A DNA stretch of 64,000 nucleotides from positions 310,001-374,000 of the forward strand of contig NZ_CALBWS010000001.1 in NCBI RefSeq assembly GCF_937468385.1, read 5' to 3'. The number at the start of each line of letters is the position of its first letter. Within the stretch, counting starts at the first letter, position 1. Below are positions 36,572 through 46,825 of the stretch, piece after piece. The DNA comes from Neobacillus rhizosphaerae. Lineage in GTDB: Bacteria > Bacillota > Bacilli > Bacillales > Cytobacillaceae. The position numbers and the translations under genes are program-made. The notes under the pieces are model-generated. The model was not told the DNA's origin. It made no database searches and saw nothing but the letters and a program-made list of their open reading frames with translations.

Positions 36572-36796
36572 ACTTGAATAAAATCTCAACTATTCATTTT
36601 GGTTTATTTCGTTATCGTGAAGGAATTGAAAAAAAGTGGATGGTTCCATTTCTTTAAAATTGGATGATTATTTTTTTCTAAAATCACTTACTATTAAATT
36701 GATGAATAAATCCGTCAACTACAATTCTTAGAGAATCATTTCAATTTACCATGAGATAATGGCCGTTTACATTGAGTAGCTAAAGGAGGGACCATA

Positions 36797-36988
36797 ATGA
36801 ATTTTTCTATATTACTAATAATCGTAATTTTAATTTTAGCAGTTGTAAGTACACTGTCGCTGACAGGAAAAAATGATGATAACTATTCAACTTCAACAAA
36901 ACAAAATACATTTAGATTAACTGCTATTTATATTATCGTAATCTTGCTAGCACTAGTGGGGTTGGGTTGGTATATAACCCATATTTAA
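36797..36988 (+). CDS. small two-helix membrane protein, unrecognised
   Basis: 63 residues: an N-terminal hydrophobic helix (about 3-23, LLIIVILILAVVST), a polar Asp/Asn/Thr loop and a second helix (about 43-60, IYIIVILLALVGLGWYI). AAAGGAGGG precedes the ATG, a very good RBS. I do not recognise the family. It is probably cotranscribed with the next small gene, 52 bp downstream. Confidence 0.6.
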   Translation: MNFSILLIIVILILAVVSTLSLTGKNDDNYSTSTKQNTFRLTAIYIIVILLALVGLGWYITHI

Positions 36989-37040
36989 TAAGTCTAATGA
37001 ATAAAAATAGAAGATATTTTGATGTTAGGAGAAGGAAAAA

Positions 37041-37232
37041 ATGAAATTAATCCTTATGTTTGTACTTGTAGCTGCAATGGTGGTTTTATTCTTTAGTGGT
37101 TTTTTTGTCGGAATGTTAAAAGAAAGATATGGAAAAAATTTACTTATTTTAGTACCAGTTTGTATAGCATTGGTTATGTTTAACATTATTTGGGCATTAA
37201 CTGAGCTAGCCAAATCAGCAAGATGGCAATAA
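37041..37232 (+). CDS. small two-helix membrane protein, unrecognised
   Basis: 63 residues with two hydrophobic segments: FVLVAAMVVLFFSGFFVGM, and LLILVPVCIALVMFNIIW after a short basic loop (LKERYGKN). GGAGAAGG lies before the ATG. It is similar in size and layout to the preceding gene but not clearly homologous. The function is unknown. Confidence 0.58.
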   Translation: MKLILMFVLVAAMVVLFFSGFFVGMLKERYGKNLLILVPVCIALVMFNIIWALTELAKSARWQ

Positions 37233-37442
37233 ATTAATGATCAAAAATAGAAGCGCAAGACATTTCTAACAGAGCTTTTTAATAAATAATTAGGAGCATT
37301 CATGGTTGTTTTATTGGGGACCTTAGAAAAACAATGGCTCGTTATATGCTTGAAATCATGCGAATAGATGAGGAGCTTACGGGGATAATGAATCGATCAA
37401 ACTATGTAAAAATAGGGAAAAAAATTGAATTGGTATATTTCC

Positions 37443-38198
37443 CTATCTCTTTTTCATTCTCCGATACATCCGATATCCTTTTCGCACCCCATCGACAATA
37501 AAAAACGGAATGGGTAGATGGTGTTTATAAAGATAGGGCCTATAAATCTTGTAATAGGCTTTTTTCAGATCGTCCCACTTACGGCAATAGCCCTGTTTAT
37601 AAAAATCAGATACATCTACTATATAGCCCCTTCCTTCAAACATGACAACATTTTTGCCGTGAACATCGAAGGGGTTTAAACCAACAGTCCGAGCATAATC
37701 TAGCCCTTTATCGATATCCTCTATCACATGTTTAGGTATTTGGACACCATTTACAACCGCATCAAACAATGTGATTCCTTCGATCTTTTTTAATACTAAA
37801 TAAGTGTCCCCATATGCATAAAGAGTTGAATAAGATTCATGCTCTCCTAATCTTTTATAGACCTCAATTTCCTTTTTAAGGTCCTTTGGATTTCGACCGT
37901 ATACCTTTACAACCTTCTTTGGATCAGCTTGATGGAAAAAGACACCTGCATAATTGCCGCTCCCGATTGTTTTCCACGAATTTGACCGATTGTTTACGAT
38001 GATAGGGTCAAATGGGCTGTCAGTGGATAAATGTATTTGCGTTAATAACTCCTGTTCTATTAAATCTATATACTTAGAAATCAGCATCTTGACACCATAT
38101 TCCCTTCCCTTAATAAAAATCAGGCACATATCCCAAGCATTTATGAGAGAAAAACGGGCAAAATCCTGTAAGGTAGCCTCTTTTCCCTCTTGGAACAT
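37443..38198 (-). CDS. protein kinase-like protein
   Basis: 251 residues resembling short bacterial Ser/Thr kinases such as YrzF. Visible elements are a glycine loop IGSGNYAGVFF, the lysine strand KVVKVYGRNP, a hinge LVLKKIEGITLFD, a catalytic-loop equivalent FDVHGKNVVM (HRD replaced by D-V-H, D and N present) and a metal-loop equivalent IVDVSDF. A basic tail (RRMKKR) follows. The N-terminal 38 residues may not be translated: an internal ATG (MLISKYIDLI) also follows a purine-rich stretch. Activity as a kinase is plausible but the motifs are divergent. Confidence 0.65.
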   Translation of the reverse strand: MFQEGKEATLQDFARFSLINAWDMCLIFIKGREYGVKMLISKYIDLIEQELLTQIHLSTDSPFDPIIVNNRSNSWKTIGSGNYAGVFFHQADPKKVVKVYGRNPKDLKKEIEVYKRLGEHESYSTLYAYGDTYLVLKKIEGITLFDAVVNGVQIPKHVIEDIDKGLDYARTVGLNPFDVHGKNVVMFEGRGYIVDVSDFYKQGYCRKWDDLKKAYYKIYRPYLYKHHLPIPFFIVDGVRKGYRMYRRMKKR

Positions 38199-38317
38199 TA
38201 TACTCTCGGATAAAAATAATTTATTACATAAATCTTAATTTGCTCTTGACTTAGATTCAATTCTAAGAGGAAAATTAAGTTATTAAACTACATTATGTGT
38301 AAAAGAGAGCTGATAAG

Positions 38318-38869
38318 ATGAATTTTCCAATTTTAGAAACGAAAAGATTAAAATTAATTGAAATAACTGCTCAACATGTTGATAGTCTCTATGAGATTTT
38401 ATCTTTAGAAGAAGTGACGAGATTTTATGGGACCAATCGGTTCACTTTACAGGTTGAAGCTTCAAAATTAATTGATATGTTCCAGAAAAACTTTCTTGAA
38501 AAACGAGGCGTACGCTGGGGAATCAAGCTAAAGGAAAATCAAAGAATCATTGGTACTGTAGGTCTAAATGGGTTACATCTAAAAAATAAACGTGCCGAAA
38601 TTGGATATGAACTCCATCCATCTTTTTGGAGAAAGGGATATGCATCAGAGGCAATTAAAGAAGTCCTGCGCTTTAGTTTTAATCAATTGGATCTGTATCG
38701 AATTGGGGCCGTGGTTTATCCCGAAAATGAAGCATCAATAAATTTACTTATTCAGCAAGGTTTCACAAAGGAAGGTCTACTTCGCGGCTACCTCAATCAA
38801 AACGAACAATTTCATGATACGTATGTGTTATCCCTATTACAGCCAGAATGGGAAAAGAGCCAGGAATAA
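38318..38869 (+). CDS. GNAT-family N-acetyltransferase (RimJ/RimL type)
   Basis: 183 residues. It begins with the typical LETKRLKLIEIT strand. The acetyl-CoA site is IGYELHPSFWRKGYASEAI, then the DLYRIGAVVYPENEASINLLIQ-type segment and GFTKEGLLRGY. These are hallmarks of the group that acetylates ribosomal protein N-termini or small amines. The acceptor substrate is unknown. GAGAG is the modest RBS. It is convergent with the following small gene across a shared hairpin. Confidence 0.88.
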   Translation: MNFPILETKRLKLIEITAQHVDSLYEILSLEEVTRFYGTNRFTLQVEASKLIDMFQKNFLEKRGVRWGIKLKENQRIIGTVGLNGLHLKNKRAEIGYELHPSFWRKGYASEAIKEVLRFSFNQLDLYRIGAVVYPENEASINLLIQQGFTKEGLLRGYLNQNEQFHDTYVLSLLQPEWEKSQE

Positions 38870-38890
38870 AGATGTCCTGGCTTCTCTTAT
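38854..38890. terminator. shared hairpin of two convergent genes
   Basis: AAGAGCCAGGA and TCCTGGCTTCTCTT pair with one bulge. The hairpin overlaps both gene ends. Confidence 0.6.
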
Positions 38891-39087
38891 TCTTCAAAAT
38901 ACTCCTTCATTGCTTTAGGTTTTTTAGCTTGCCCATTATGATAATATGGGTTATTTTCGGCAGGATCCTTTGGGTCAAGATTCGTTTTGATTACTAACAT
39001 GGGTGAGGTCCCACTTTCTGCAATTATTCGGTCATTTAATTGAACAAAATCAGGCATCTTTTTATTTCCAGGCTGTTTTATCTCCAA
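38887..39087 (-). CDS. small conserved-looking hypothetical protein
   Basis: 66 hydrophilic residues (NKKMPDFVQLNDRIIAESGTS, AENNPYYHNGQAKKPKAMKEYFEE). The start is a TTG at 39085-39087 with a perfect AGGAGG 10 bases upstream, which supports translation. No domain is recognised. It lies just downstream of cotE on the same strand. Confidence 0.6.
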   Translation of the reverse strand: MEIKQPGNKKMPDFVQLNDRIIAESGTSPMLVIKTNLDPKDPAENNPYYHNGQAKKPKAMKEYFEE

Positions 39088-39149
39088 TTTTTATTCACCT
39101 CCTAAAAGTTAATGTGCTTGTTTTTCGTCATATAAATTCGCCAGAAAAA

Positions 39150-39184
39150 AGAAAAAAACTAGGAAGTAAAAACCTCCTAGTTAT
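39150..39184 (-). terminator. intrinsic terminator of cotE
   Basis: AACTAGGA and TCCTAGTT pair, followed on the minus strand by a TTTTTTT run. Confidence 0.87.
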
Positions 39185-39186
39185 TA

Positions 39187-39732
39187 TTATTCCTCTTCAG
39201 AGCCGACTAAGAAATCGGGATTAAGTTCTTCGAATTCTTCGTCATCTACATCCAATCCCCATGCGTCGTCATCGTCCTTGCATCCTTCAGGATTGATACG
39301 AACGCAAACCTTTGTTTCGCCAATCACTTCAACAAGGAATTCCCTTTCAACATGGACGATGATTCGGTTGCCATTTGGGGAGATGACTGCTTCACAACAA
39401 TTGGGCTGTTGCAGTACCCTTGCAACAATTTCATTGTCATCCAAACAGTCATTGTCACGATACTTTAGCTTAATGACATCTGTATATTGAACACGTTCAG
39501 TTACTACTTCTGTTTTGGTATTCTCATTAAATGAGTACCAAACGTTGATGTCATATGAGCCATGTATCTCTACAGTCTTGCCGACTTTTTTCGCGTTGTA
39601 TTTATGGTTGATGATCCAACAGCCAAGAATACTTGTTGGACTATGTGCCGGGCTTATCGTATGATTGGACTGCGTGAATTTCTGTCCTTTCGCTACTACC
39701 GCCTTCGTTATTATCTCTCTATATTCTCCCAT
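39187..39732 (-). CDS. cotE: outer spore coat morphogenetic protein CotE
   Basis: 181 residues, the length of B. subtilis CotE. It recruits the outer coat on the forespore. It is recognised by [51 protein letters not shown], and an acidic tail ending NPDFLVG. The ATG at 39732 has GAGGAGG 10 bases upstream and matches the usual N-terminus; ten further upstream codons are not needed. It normally sits between ymcA and mutS. Here ricA is next to it but mutS is 24 kb away. Confidence 0.95.
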   Translation of the reverse strand: MGEYREIITKAVVAKGQKFTQSNHTISPAHSPTSILGCWIINHKYNAKKVGKTVEIHGSYDINVWYSFNENTKTEVVTERVQYTDVIKLKYRDNDCLDDNEIVARVLQQPNCCEAVISPNGNRIIVHVEREFLVEVIGETKVCVRINPEGCKDDDDAWGLDVDDEEFEELNPDFLVGSEEE

Positions 39733-39941
39733 TTCGCGCGAACCCTCCTCATTCAGTTTCATTTCATCCTATGCTAATTTGTAGACTAGTGTGAAATATA
39801 TTTTTGTGAATACTGGTTAAAAGTTTAGTCATAGTTCATTTTATGCGGGATTTTTAAGGTGTGTGCCTTTCATGCATGTACTTTAAAATGAAGGGTACTA
39901 CGCGCAGTTTGTTTTGAGGAATTCTTTGAAGGTAGAAAACT

Positions 39942-39980
39942 AGAAAAAGAAAACCAGACCTCGTTTAGAAGCCTGGTTCT
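39942..39980 (-). terminator. intrinsic terminator of miaB-ricA
   Basis: AACCAG and CTGGTT arms pair with a mismatch-containing inner stem, followed on the minus strand by TTTTCTTTTT. Confidence 0.75.
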
Positions 39981-39985
39981 CATTC

Positions 39986-40441
39986 TTAATGTTCGTGATC
40001 ACAATCGCCGTGGTCATCGCAAGCGCCGCCGCCGTTCTTTATGCTTGAACCTGTTTCACCCATTAATACGTCTCCACCAGTTGAAATAATAATTTCATCA
40101 GTAACTGTATTAGAAATGGTTGATGCAATTAGTTGTAGAAGTTCATTCACTTCCAATTGAGATTGTTTGAAATCCAGTACGACAGGTATTTCATCCAATT
40201 CTTGCTCAATCGAAGTAATTTTATCTTCCACTTTTTTTAATGCCTCTGGTTTACCATAATGCTGCAGGTTAACTGCTTGCTTTTGTAAGCCTTTTATATC
40301 TGCTATTAATGTTTTCACTTTTGGGTTGTCGTGAATCTGTGCTTCCGCACGTTTAAAGAAGTCCACTTCCTCAGTTTCTGTAATCATGCGTGCTAAATCT
40401 GCTGCACGAGCGACGATATCGTCTTTTGTATACTTCGCCAC
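39986..40441 (-). CDS. ricA: RicA (YmcA), RicAFT complex subunit
   Basis: A 151-residue helical protein of the YlbF/YmcA family. In B. subtilis RicA, RicF (YlbF) and RicT (YaaT) form an iron-sulfur complex needed for mRNA processing by RNase Y, competence, biofilm formation and sporulation. It matches in ETEEVDFFKRAEAQI, LQKQAVNLQHYGK and STGGDVLMGETGS. Its C-terminus is longer than in B. subtilis and ends in a His/Cys/Asp cluster (CDDHGDCDHEH, with Cys141 and Cys147). It starts with a GTG one base after the miaB stop, with AGAGGTGA as RBS. Confidence 0.93.
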   Translation of the reverse strand: MAKYTKDDIVARAADLARMITETEEVDFFKRAEAQIHDNPKVKTLIADIKGLQKQAVNLQHYGKPEALKKVEDKITSIEQELDEIPVVLDFKQSQLEVNELLQLIASTISNTVTDEIIISTGGDVLMGETGSSIKNGGGACDDHGDCDHEH

Positions 40442-40442
40442 T

Positions 40443-41987
40443 TTATTTCACCTCTATTGGTTGTAATTCTTCTACTATTTCTCCGTTTAATGACCATGTT
40501 CTTGCTTCTTTAATTTTCACTTTAACAATTTTGCCAATGGCAGTCTTTGGAGCAACAAAGTTTACAAGCTTGCTTCTGGTTGTGTACCCAGCAAGGACAT
40601 CAGGGTTGTTCTTACTTTCCCCTTCAACAAGGACATCAAGGATTTGACCTTCATGTTTTTTCATTGCTTCTAATGAAAGTTCATTAACAAGTGCGTTAAG
40701 TCGCTGCAAGCGCTCTTTCTTTACTTCCATCGGAACATTATCCTCCATTTTCGCCGCAGGAGTCCCTTCACGTGGAGAGTAAATAAATGTATAAGCCAAT
40801 TCATAACCGACTTCTCGGTAGAGGGACATCGTTTCTTCAAACTGTTCATCCGTTTCATTCGGGTAGCCGACAATAATATCGGTTGTCAAGGCAACATTTG
40901 GAATAGCCGCTTTGATTTTTCTAACAAGCTCTAAATATTGTTCTCTTGTATATTTACGAGCCATAATCTTTAATACCTCAGTTGAGCCTGACTGTACTGG
41001 TAAATGGATGTGATCCATTAAATTACCACCTTTTGCAAGGACTTCAATCAGACGATCATCAAAATCACGTGGGTGGCTAGTGGTAAAACGAATACGAGGA
41101 ATATCAATTTTCCTTAATTCGTTCATTAACTCGCCTAAGCCGTAGTTAACACCCTCAAGGTCCTTTCCATAGGCATTAACATTTTGCCCTAGCAATGTTA
41201 CTTCATGATAGCCTTGTGCTGCCAAATGGCGGACTTCCTGGATAATTTCTTCAGGGCGTCGGCTTCTCTCTTTCCCTCGTGTAAAAGGTACGATACAGTA
41301 CGTACAGAATTTATCACATCCATACATAATGTTAACCCATGCCTTAATTTTACCGCGACGAACCTTTGGAAGGTTTTCAATGACATCTCCTTCCTTAGAC
41401 CATACTTCGACAACCATTTCTTTTGACATGTATGCTTCATGTAAAATATTTGGTAAGCGATGGATATTATGGGTCCCGAAAATCATGTCTACCTGTTGGT
41501 ACGTTTTCAATATCTTGTTAACGACAGACTCTTCCTGAGACATACATCCGCAAACACCAAGTAATAAGTCAGGCTTTTCCAATTTCAACGCTTTCAAATG
41601 GCCAAGTTCACCAAATACTTTGTTTTCGGCATTCTCACGAATAGCACAAGTATTTAAAAGAATTACATTAGCGTCATCAGTGTTATCTGTCGGCTCGTAT
41701 CCTAATGCTAAAAAGATCCCAGCCATTACCTCTGTATCATGCTCGTTCATTTGACATCCATAAGTACGAATATAAAATTTACGGCCCTCACCCATTCCAC
41801 GAAATTCTTCAGGAATGGCAAAGTCATTATGATACTTCACTTCTTCTTTACCACGTTTTTTAGCATCTTTAAGGGAAGGCGCAGTAATGACTTGCTCAAA
41901 GTACTTGCTATAATCCTTGGCGGATTTTTTGTCCGAAGAATTAGCAGTTTCAACTTGCTGGCCTTCTAATCGTTGCTTTTCATTCAT
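40443..41987 (-). CDS. miaB: tRNA-2-methylthio-N6-dimethylallyladenosine synthase MiaB
   Basis: A radical-SAM methylthiotransferase that modifies position 37 after MiaA. 514 residues. The N-terminal cluster cysteines are in [20 protein letters not shown] and [10 protein letters not shown]. The radical-SAM motif CDKFCTYC lies in the central domain, and a TRAM domain is at the C-terminus. I start at the ATG at 41987 behind AAAGGAG; a TTG seven codons upstream is less likely. It is tightly coupled to ricA. Confidence 0.96.
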   Translation of the reverse strand: MNEKQRLEGQQVETANSSDKKSAKDYSKYFEQVITAPSLKDAKKRGKEEVKYHNDFAIPEEFRGMGEGRKFYIRTYGCQMNEHDTEVMAGIFLALGYEPTDNTDDANVILLNTCAIRENAENKVFGELGHLKALKLEKPDLLLGVCGCMSQEESVVNKILKTYQQVDMIFGTHNIHRLPNILHEAYMSKEMVVEVWSKEGDVIENLPKVRRGKIKAWVNIMYGCDKFCTYCIVPFTRGKERSRRPEEIIQEVRHLAAQGYHEVTLLGQNVNAYGKDLEGVNYGLGELMNELRKIDIPRIRFTTSHPRDFDDRLIEVLAKGGNLMDHIHLPVQSGSTEVLKIMARKYTREQYLELVRKIKAAIPNVALTTDIIVGYPNETDEQFEETMSLYREVGYELAYTFIYSPREGTPAAKMEDNVPMEVKKERLQRLNALVNELSLEAMKKHEGQILDVLVEGESKNNPDVLAGYTTRSKLVNFVAPKTAIGKIVKVKIKEARTWSLNGEIVEELQPIEVK

Positions 41988-42137
41988 GTAAAAAAAATCT
42001 CCTTTCAATTAAAATCACTTGATACGTCTATGAATATAAATATTGTTATTTTTCACCTTTACTATAGTAGAAAAGGAGAATGTGCCTTATCTGCACATTA
42101 TAATAGTATAAAGGTTTAAGCCTTTGAAAACAATAGA

Positions 42138-42163
42138 AATCCCGTGGATTTGACTCCACGGGA
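42138..42163 (-). terminator. probable terminator of korAB
   Basis: CCCGTGGA and TCCACGGG pair perfectly, but only a weak T-rich tract follows on the minus strand. Confidence 0.6.
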
Positions 42164-42180
42164 CCTTCACGATTATATGT

Positions 42181-43047
<867 letters not shown>

Positions 43048-44784
43048 TTAGAACAACTCCTTACATTTTGTATGAACTTCGTGTGGAAGGAATGGATTCC
43101 CATCATATTTAACATATTTAGTGATTTTTTCAGCATAGCCAACATTCATCTTCATAATATTAGCTAACTGACCAGTTGCATTATTTTCCACAACAATTAC
43201 TTTTTTAGCTGAACGAACAAGTGGAAGAACCTCGTCTGTTGGGAATGGATGAATTAAGCGAATTTGAGCATGATTCACTTTCAAACCATCATTTTTTAAG
43301 CGTCCCATTGCTTCTTCAATTACACCACGAGTTGAATTAAAGCCAACGATTAAAATGTCAGCATCTTCATGTGGAGCATTTTTATAAACAGGTGTATCAA
43401 AACGGATATTCTCTACCTTACGGAAACGTTTATCCATTTGTGCAATCCGATTGGTTGCTGATTCAGAAGGTTTACCTGTTTCAGCATGTTCAACACCGGT
43501 GACATGATGAATACCATTTTTCATACCAGGAATTGTCCGAGGTGAAACCCCATCTTCTGTTACTTCATAACGCTTGAAATAACCTTTATTTTCAATTTCA
43601 GGAAGTTCTTCAGTTACAAGCTTACCACGTCTTATTTCTACCTTAGAAAAATCAAGCGGTTCAACTGTTTGTTTCCCTAAAGATAACTGAAGGTCAGATA
43701 AAACAATTACCGGACATTGATATTCTTCTGCAAGGTTAAATGCTTCAGCAGTATCATAGAAAGCTTCTTGTACAGTACTTGGAGCAATAACGATTTTTGG
43801 AATTTCACCGTGTGTTCCGTAAATCATTGCCATAAGGTCGGATTGTTCTTGCTTTGTTGGTAATCCTGTTGATGGACCGCCACGCTGTGTGTCAACAATT
43901 ACAAGTGGAGTTTCAGTAATACCAGCAAGGCCAATTGCTTCCATCTTTAATGATAATCCAGGACCTGATGAAGCGGTAATCGCACGAACACCACCATAGC
44001 TTGCACCAATTGTCATAGTACACGCAGCGATTTCATCTTCTGTTTGGATAACAGTTCCGCCAAGTGCAGGTAATTTCTTAATCAAATACTCCATAATATC
44101 AGAAGCAGGGGTAATTGGGTATGCTGCCATAAAGCGGCAACCTGCTGCAAGTGCACCTAATGCAATCGCATCGTTACCAATCATAAACATCCGCTTTTTA
44201 CCATCGGCTTTTTCAAGCTGCATTGTTTGAAGACCCACTTCAAGTTTTTCTTTCATATAATCAAAGCCAGCTTTGATAGCATCCATGTTTTTGGCAACAA
44301 CTTGATCGCCTTTTTTGCCGAAAATCTCACGAACAACTTCCTCAAATACATGAATATCCAAATCTAGAACAGCAGAAGTTGCACCAATTGCTACCATGTT
44401 TTTCATTAATGAAGTTCCAAGTCCAGTGGCAATTTCTGTGAATGGCACCGCAAACATCGATGCTTCAGTATCTTCTGGTTTCTTTGGAGTAAATTTGGAA
44501 TCAGCAAGGATGACACCTGTGCTAGGAAGTTCCTTGTAATTTACATCAATGGTTTCTTGGTCAAAAGCAACAAGAATATCAAGATCATCTGAAATAGAAC
44601 GAACTTCTGTTGTACTAACTCTGATTTTGTTGTTTGTATGACCGCCTTTAATGCGTGATGAAAAGTGACGATAGCCATACAAGTAATACCCTAGGCGATT
44701 CAGTGCGATTGCAAAGATTTCCCCAGTACTTTCAATACCTTCCCCTTGTTGTCCGCCAACTTTCCACGAAAGTTGATTGATCAT
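43048..44784 (-). CDS. korA: 2-oxoacid:ferredoxin oxidoreductase, alpha subunit (gamma-alpha fusion)
   Basis: 578 residues. The N-terminal gamma domain (about 1-185) has GGQQGEGIESTGEI and SSRIKGGHT. It is fused to the alpha domain, which has MAAYPITPASDIMEYL, QTEDEIAACTMTIGASYGG, TASSGPGLSLKMEA and TQRGGPSTGLPTKQEQSD. This fused arrangement is usual in Bacillaceae. AAAGGGGTG precedes the ATG. It is the first gene of korAB. Confidence 0.93.
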   Translation of the reverse strand: MINQLSWKVGGQQGEGIESTGEIFAIALNRLGYYLYGYRHFSSRIKGGHTNNKIRVSTTEVRSISDDLDILVAFDQETIDVNYKELPSTGVILADSKFTPKKPEDTEASMFAVPFTEIATGLGTSLMKNMVAIGATSAVLDLDIHVFEEVVREIFGKKGDQVVAKNMDAIKAGFDYMKEKLEVGLQTMQLEKADGKKRMFMIGNDAIALGALAAGCRFMAAYPITPASDIMEYLIKKLPALGGTVIQTEDEIAACTMTIGASYGGVRAITASSGPGLSLKMEAIGLAGITETPLVIVDTQRGGPSTGLPTKQEQSDLMAMIYGTHGEIPKIVIAPSTVQEAFYDTAEAFNLAEEYQCPVIVLSDLQLSLGKQTVEPLDFSKVEIRRGKLVTEELPEIENKGYFKRYEVTEDGVSPRTIPGMKNGIHHVTGVEHAETGKPSESATNRIAQMDKRFRKVENIRFDTPVYKNAPHEDADILIVGFNSTRGVIEEAMGRLKNDGLKVNHAQIRLIHPFPTDEVLPLVRSAKKVIVVENNATGQLANIMKMNVGYAEKITKYVKYDGNPFLPHEVHTKCKELF

Positions 44785-45220
44785 GTCTTACACCCCTTTG
44801 GATATGTAAAAAATAAGTAGATAGAATCATTTATTAGTGTAGCACTAATCCAAGCAAATCACTAGAATTTAGCCTATTTTACTGCTTAATAGACCAAAAA
44901 AAAGAGAATCAAGGATATGTACTAAACGCTTACAATTCTAGACCTAAGCACTAAAAATTGCAAGCCTTTACAGAGAAATATTGTCTAAAATATGAATATT
45001 TTTTTATTATTAAAAACTTGCCTTCTTCCTTTAATGAGGACTCGCATAAAATATATGCTTAAACACGTGTGGTAACGCAGTTTTACCCTGATTAATTGGA
45101 CATGGAATTGATAGTTATAAAACTCCAAGCTATATATCAGAATAATATATTAATATCGAAATAATCGACATATTTTTTATTATTATCCATTTTGCGGATA
45201 TTTATTAAAACCTAAACACA
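44785..45220. other. AT-rich gap between spoVS and korA
   Basis: It must hold the korA promoter. A TTGCTT...ATAAAT pair on the minus strand near 44830-44860 is a weak candidate. I see no ORF, tRNA or structured RNA. Confidence 0.35.
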
Positions 45221-45252
45221 CAAAAAACCTGCTTGTATAGACAAACAGGTAG
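45221..45252 (-). terminator. intrinsic terminator of spoVS
   Basis: ACCTG-x-TTGT and ACAA-x-CAGGT arms pair, followed on the minus strand by TTTTTTG. Confidence 0.8.
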
Positions 45253-45303
45253 GTAAAGTTAAAGAATTACATGTGTTTTGCCCTTATGAATAGTCTATCT
45301 CTT

Positions 45304-45564
45304 TCAACGTGGTTCGACGATGAGCTTAATAGCTGTGCGTTCTTCGCCGTCAATTAAGATATCGGTAAACGCTGGGATGCAGATTAAATCTACTCCGCTA
45401 GGTGCTACAAATCCTCGTGCAATTGCAACTGCCTTAACGGCTTGATTTAATGCACCCGCACCAATTGCCTGTATTTCTGCTGCACCTCTTTCACGCAGAA
45501 CTCCGGCGAGTGCACCAGCTACAGAATTAGGATTAGATTTTGCTGAAACTTTTAATATTTCCAT
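45304..45564 (-). CDS. spoVS: stage V sporulation protein S
   Basis: An 86-residue Alba-like protein, nearly invariant in Bacillus (EILKVSAKSNPNSVAGALAG, GAGALNQAVKAVAIARG, RTAIKLIVEPR). In B. subtilis it affects septation, coat assembly and entry into stage V. The ATG follows AAGGAGGAG. A sigma-H-type promoter candidate lies about 85-110 bp upstream. It is monocistronic, with a terminator. Confidence 0.97.
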   Translation of the reverse strand: MEILKVSAKSNPNSVAGALAGVLRERGAAEIQAIGAGALNQAVKAVAIARGFVAPSGVDLICIPAFTDILIDGEERTAIKLIVEPR

Positions 45565-45647
45565 TCCTAGCTCCTCCTTAGAAAATCCCGATCCCGCATG
45601 AGCAGTTTCATGAACAAATCAGGTATATATCATTCCACTGCTACTAT

Positions 45648-45673
45648 ATTCATTTGTCAAAAGACATATTCCG
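45648..45673 (-). promoter_or_regulatory. candidate sigma-H promoter of spoVS
   Basis: On the minus strand CGGAATA, 12 bp, then AATGAAT agree with the consensus RNAGGAWWW-N11-12-RNNGAAT except for one base. spoVS is a known sigma-H gene in B. subtilis. Confidence 0.6.
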
Positions 45674-45866
45674 GCTTGGACAAAATAATTAGAAAAGCGG
45701 AGGCCTCCGTTTAACGAAGTACACTATTCGCTATACGCTCCTCAGAGATGCTAACGCTTTTCTTTCCTGCGAAGCATCACTTCCGAACATAACTCTTATG
45801 GAGTTAGACAGTTATCAAAGTTAAAGGTTTTCTTACAACAAAAAAAGAGCAAATCGCAATTTGCTC

Positions 45867-45904
45867 AGGCTGTCTAAAAACCTTCGACAGCCTTTATTTT
45901 TTTA
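45867..45904 (+). terminator. terminator-like hairpin near the left end of the IS relic
   Basis: GGCTGTC and GACAGCC pair, followed by TTTATTTTTTT. It may insulate the element from outside transcription. Confidence 0.65.
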
Positions 45905-45961
45905 TATTACTTTAATATTTCACCGCGTTTATTCGTTATAATATTATTCATGCAACATGTC

Positions 45962-46093
45962 TGTTGATTTGCGCTCCAGGCGCTTCGCTTTCCGCGGGCG
46001 TGCCGGGGAGCCTCCTCGGCGCTAATGCGCCTGTGGTGTCTCCCCTGCCCCGTACTCCCGCAGGAGTCTTCGCGCCTTCCGCTCCAATCAACA
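45962..46093 (-). repeat. 132-bp GC-rich palindromic repeat, copy 1
   Basis: It begins TGTTGATTTGCGCTCC and ends with the near-complement CCAATCAACA, with conserved blocks such as CTCCTGCGGG, GCCGAGGAGGCTC and CCGCGGAAAGCGA (minus-strand reading). It is far more GC-rich than its surroundings. This type of repeat is widespread in Bacillus-group genomes. Confidence 0.85.
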
Positions 46094-46155
46094 AGTGCAA
46101 ATTCAATAATGTCCTCACACAACCAAAACAACCAAAAAAATAAGTGGTGAAATCT

Positions 46156-46598
46156 ATGTTTAAACCAAGAGAATCTTCCCAAAGTGAATATGAATTTGTG
46201 TCTATTGATGAATTAGTTCATTATCCCATTTAAAGGCAAATGCAAATAAGCATAAATACACGAGTGAAGAAGTTGAAGTAGAAACTCGTGAATACTTTGC
46301 TGAATTAAATAAGGCTATTGAAGAGGATAGAATAAAACATGGAAAAAAGCCATTAAAGGAAAAGGTAAGGTTAAATCGCTTATCTAAATCGGGAAAATTG
46401 CTTTATAAATTTTGAAAGGAAAAAATGGAGCGAAGCTTCGCAGACTCAAAAGAGCTGCATGGGCTTCGCAACTGCCGGTTACGGGGATTAAAGAATGCAA
46501 GTGAACAGGCTCTCCTTACAGCAGCCTGCCAAAATATAAAAAAGATTGCAACACACTTAGCCAGGTTAGAAAAAGTGTGTGACAATTCTTTAGGTTGA
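46156..46598 (+). pseudogene. internally deleted IS1182-family transposase
   Basis: The N-terminus [20 protein letters not shown] is followed by a stop. A shifted frame gives [20 protein letters not shown] and KKPLKEK (the mid-region EDR-x-KHGKKP motif of IS1182 transposases). A third frame gives the C-terminus [20 protein letters not shown] and [16 protein letters not shown], a strong IS1182 signature. The bulk of the DDE domain is missing. Confidence 0.85.
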
Positions 46599-46608
46599 TT
46601 TGCCACCC

Positions 46609-46740
46609 TGTTGATTGGAGCGGAGGGCACTCGACTCCTGCGGGATAGAGAGGTCACGGGAGACCCCGCAGGCTCCAAAAGAGCCGAGGAGGCTCCCGGA
46701 GCTCCCCGCGGAAAGCGAGTGCCCGGAGCGGAAATCAACA
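46609..46740 (+). repeat. 132-bp GC-rich palindromic repeat, copy 2
   Basis: Same length as copy 1 but in inverted orientation: TGTTGATTGGAGCGG at the start and GGAAATCAACA at the end, with CTCCTGCGGG, GCCGAGGAGGCTC and CCGCGGAAAGCGAG inside. Confidence 0.85.
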
Positions 46741-46825
46741 GGCCAGATAGCAGGGCTAATCCATTATTAAAAATCGCCGAGAAATATACCCTTTCTCGAC
46801 AATCTGAGCAAATAGTAATTTGCTC

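Noticed and set aside
37296..37442. Plus-strand frame with MARYMLEIMRIDEELTGIMNRS-like text between a small membrane gene and the kinase-like gene.
   Set aside because: No convincing start or RBS in frame, it runs into the convergent kinase gene, and I recognise no family. It could be a gene fragment but is not supported well enough to list.
45689..45767. GAAAAGCGGAGG ... CTTTTC block between spoVS and the IS relic, resembling another Bacillus repeat type.
   Set aside because: Only one copy is in the window and its ends are unclear.
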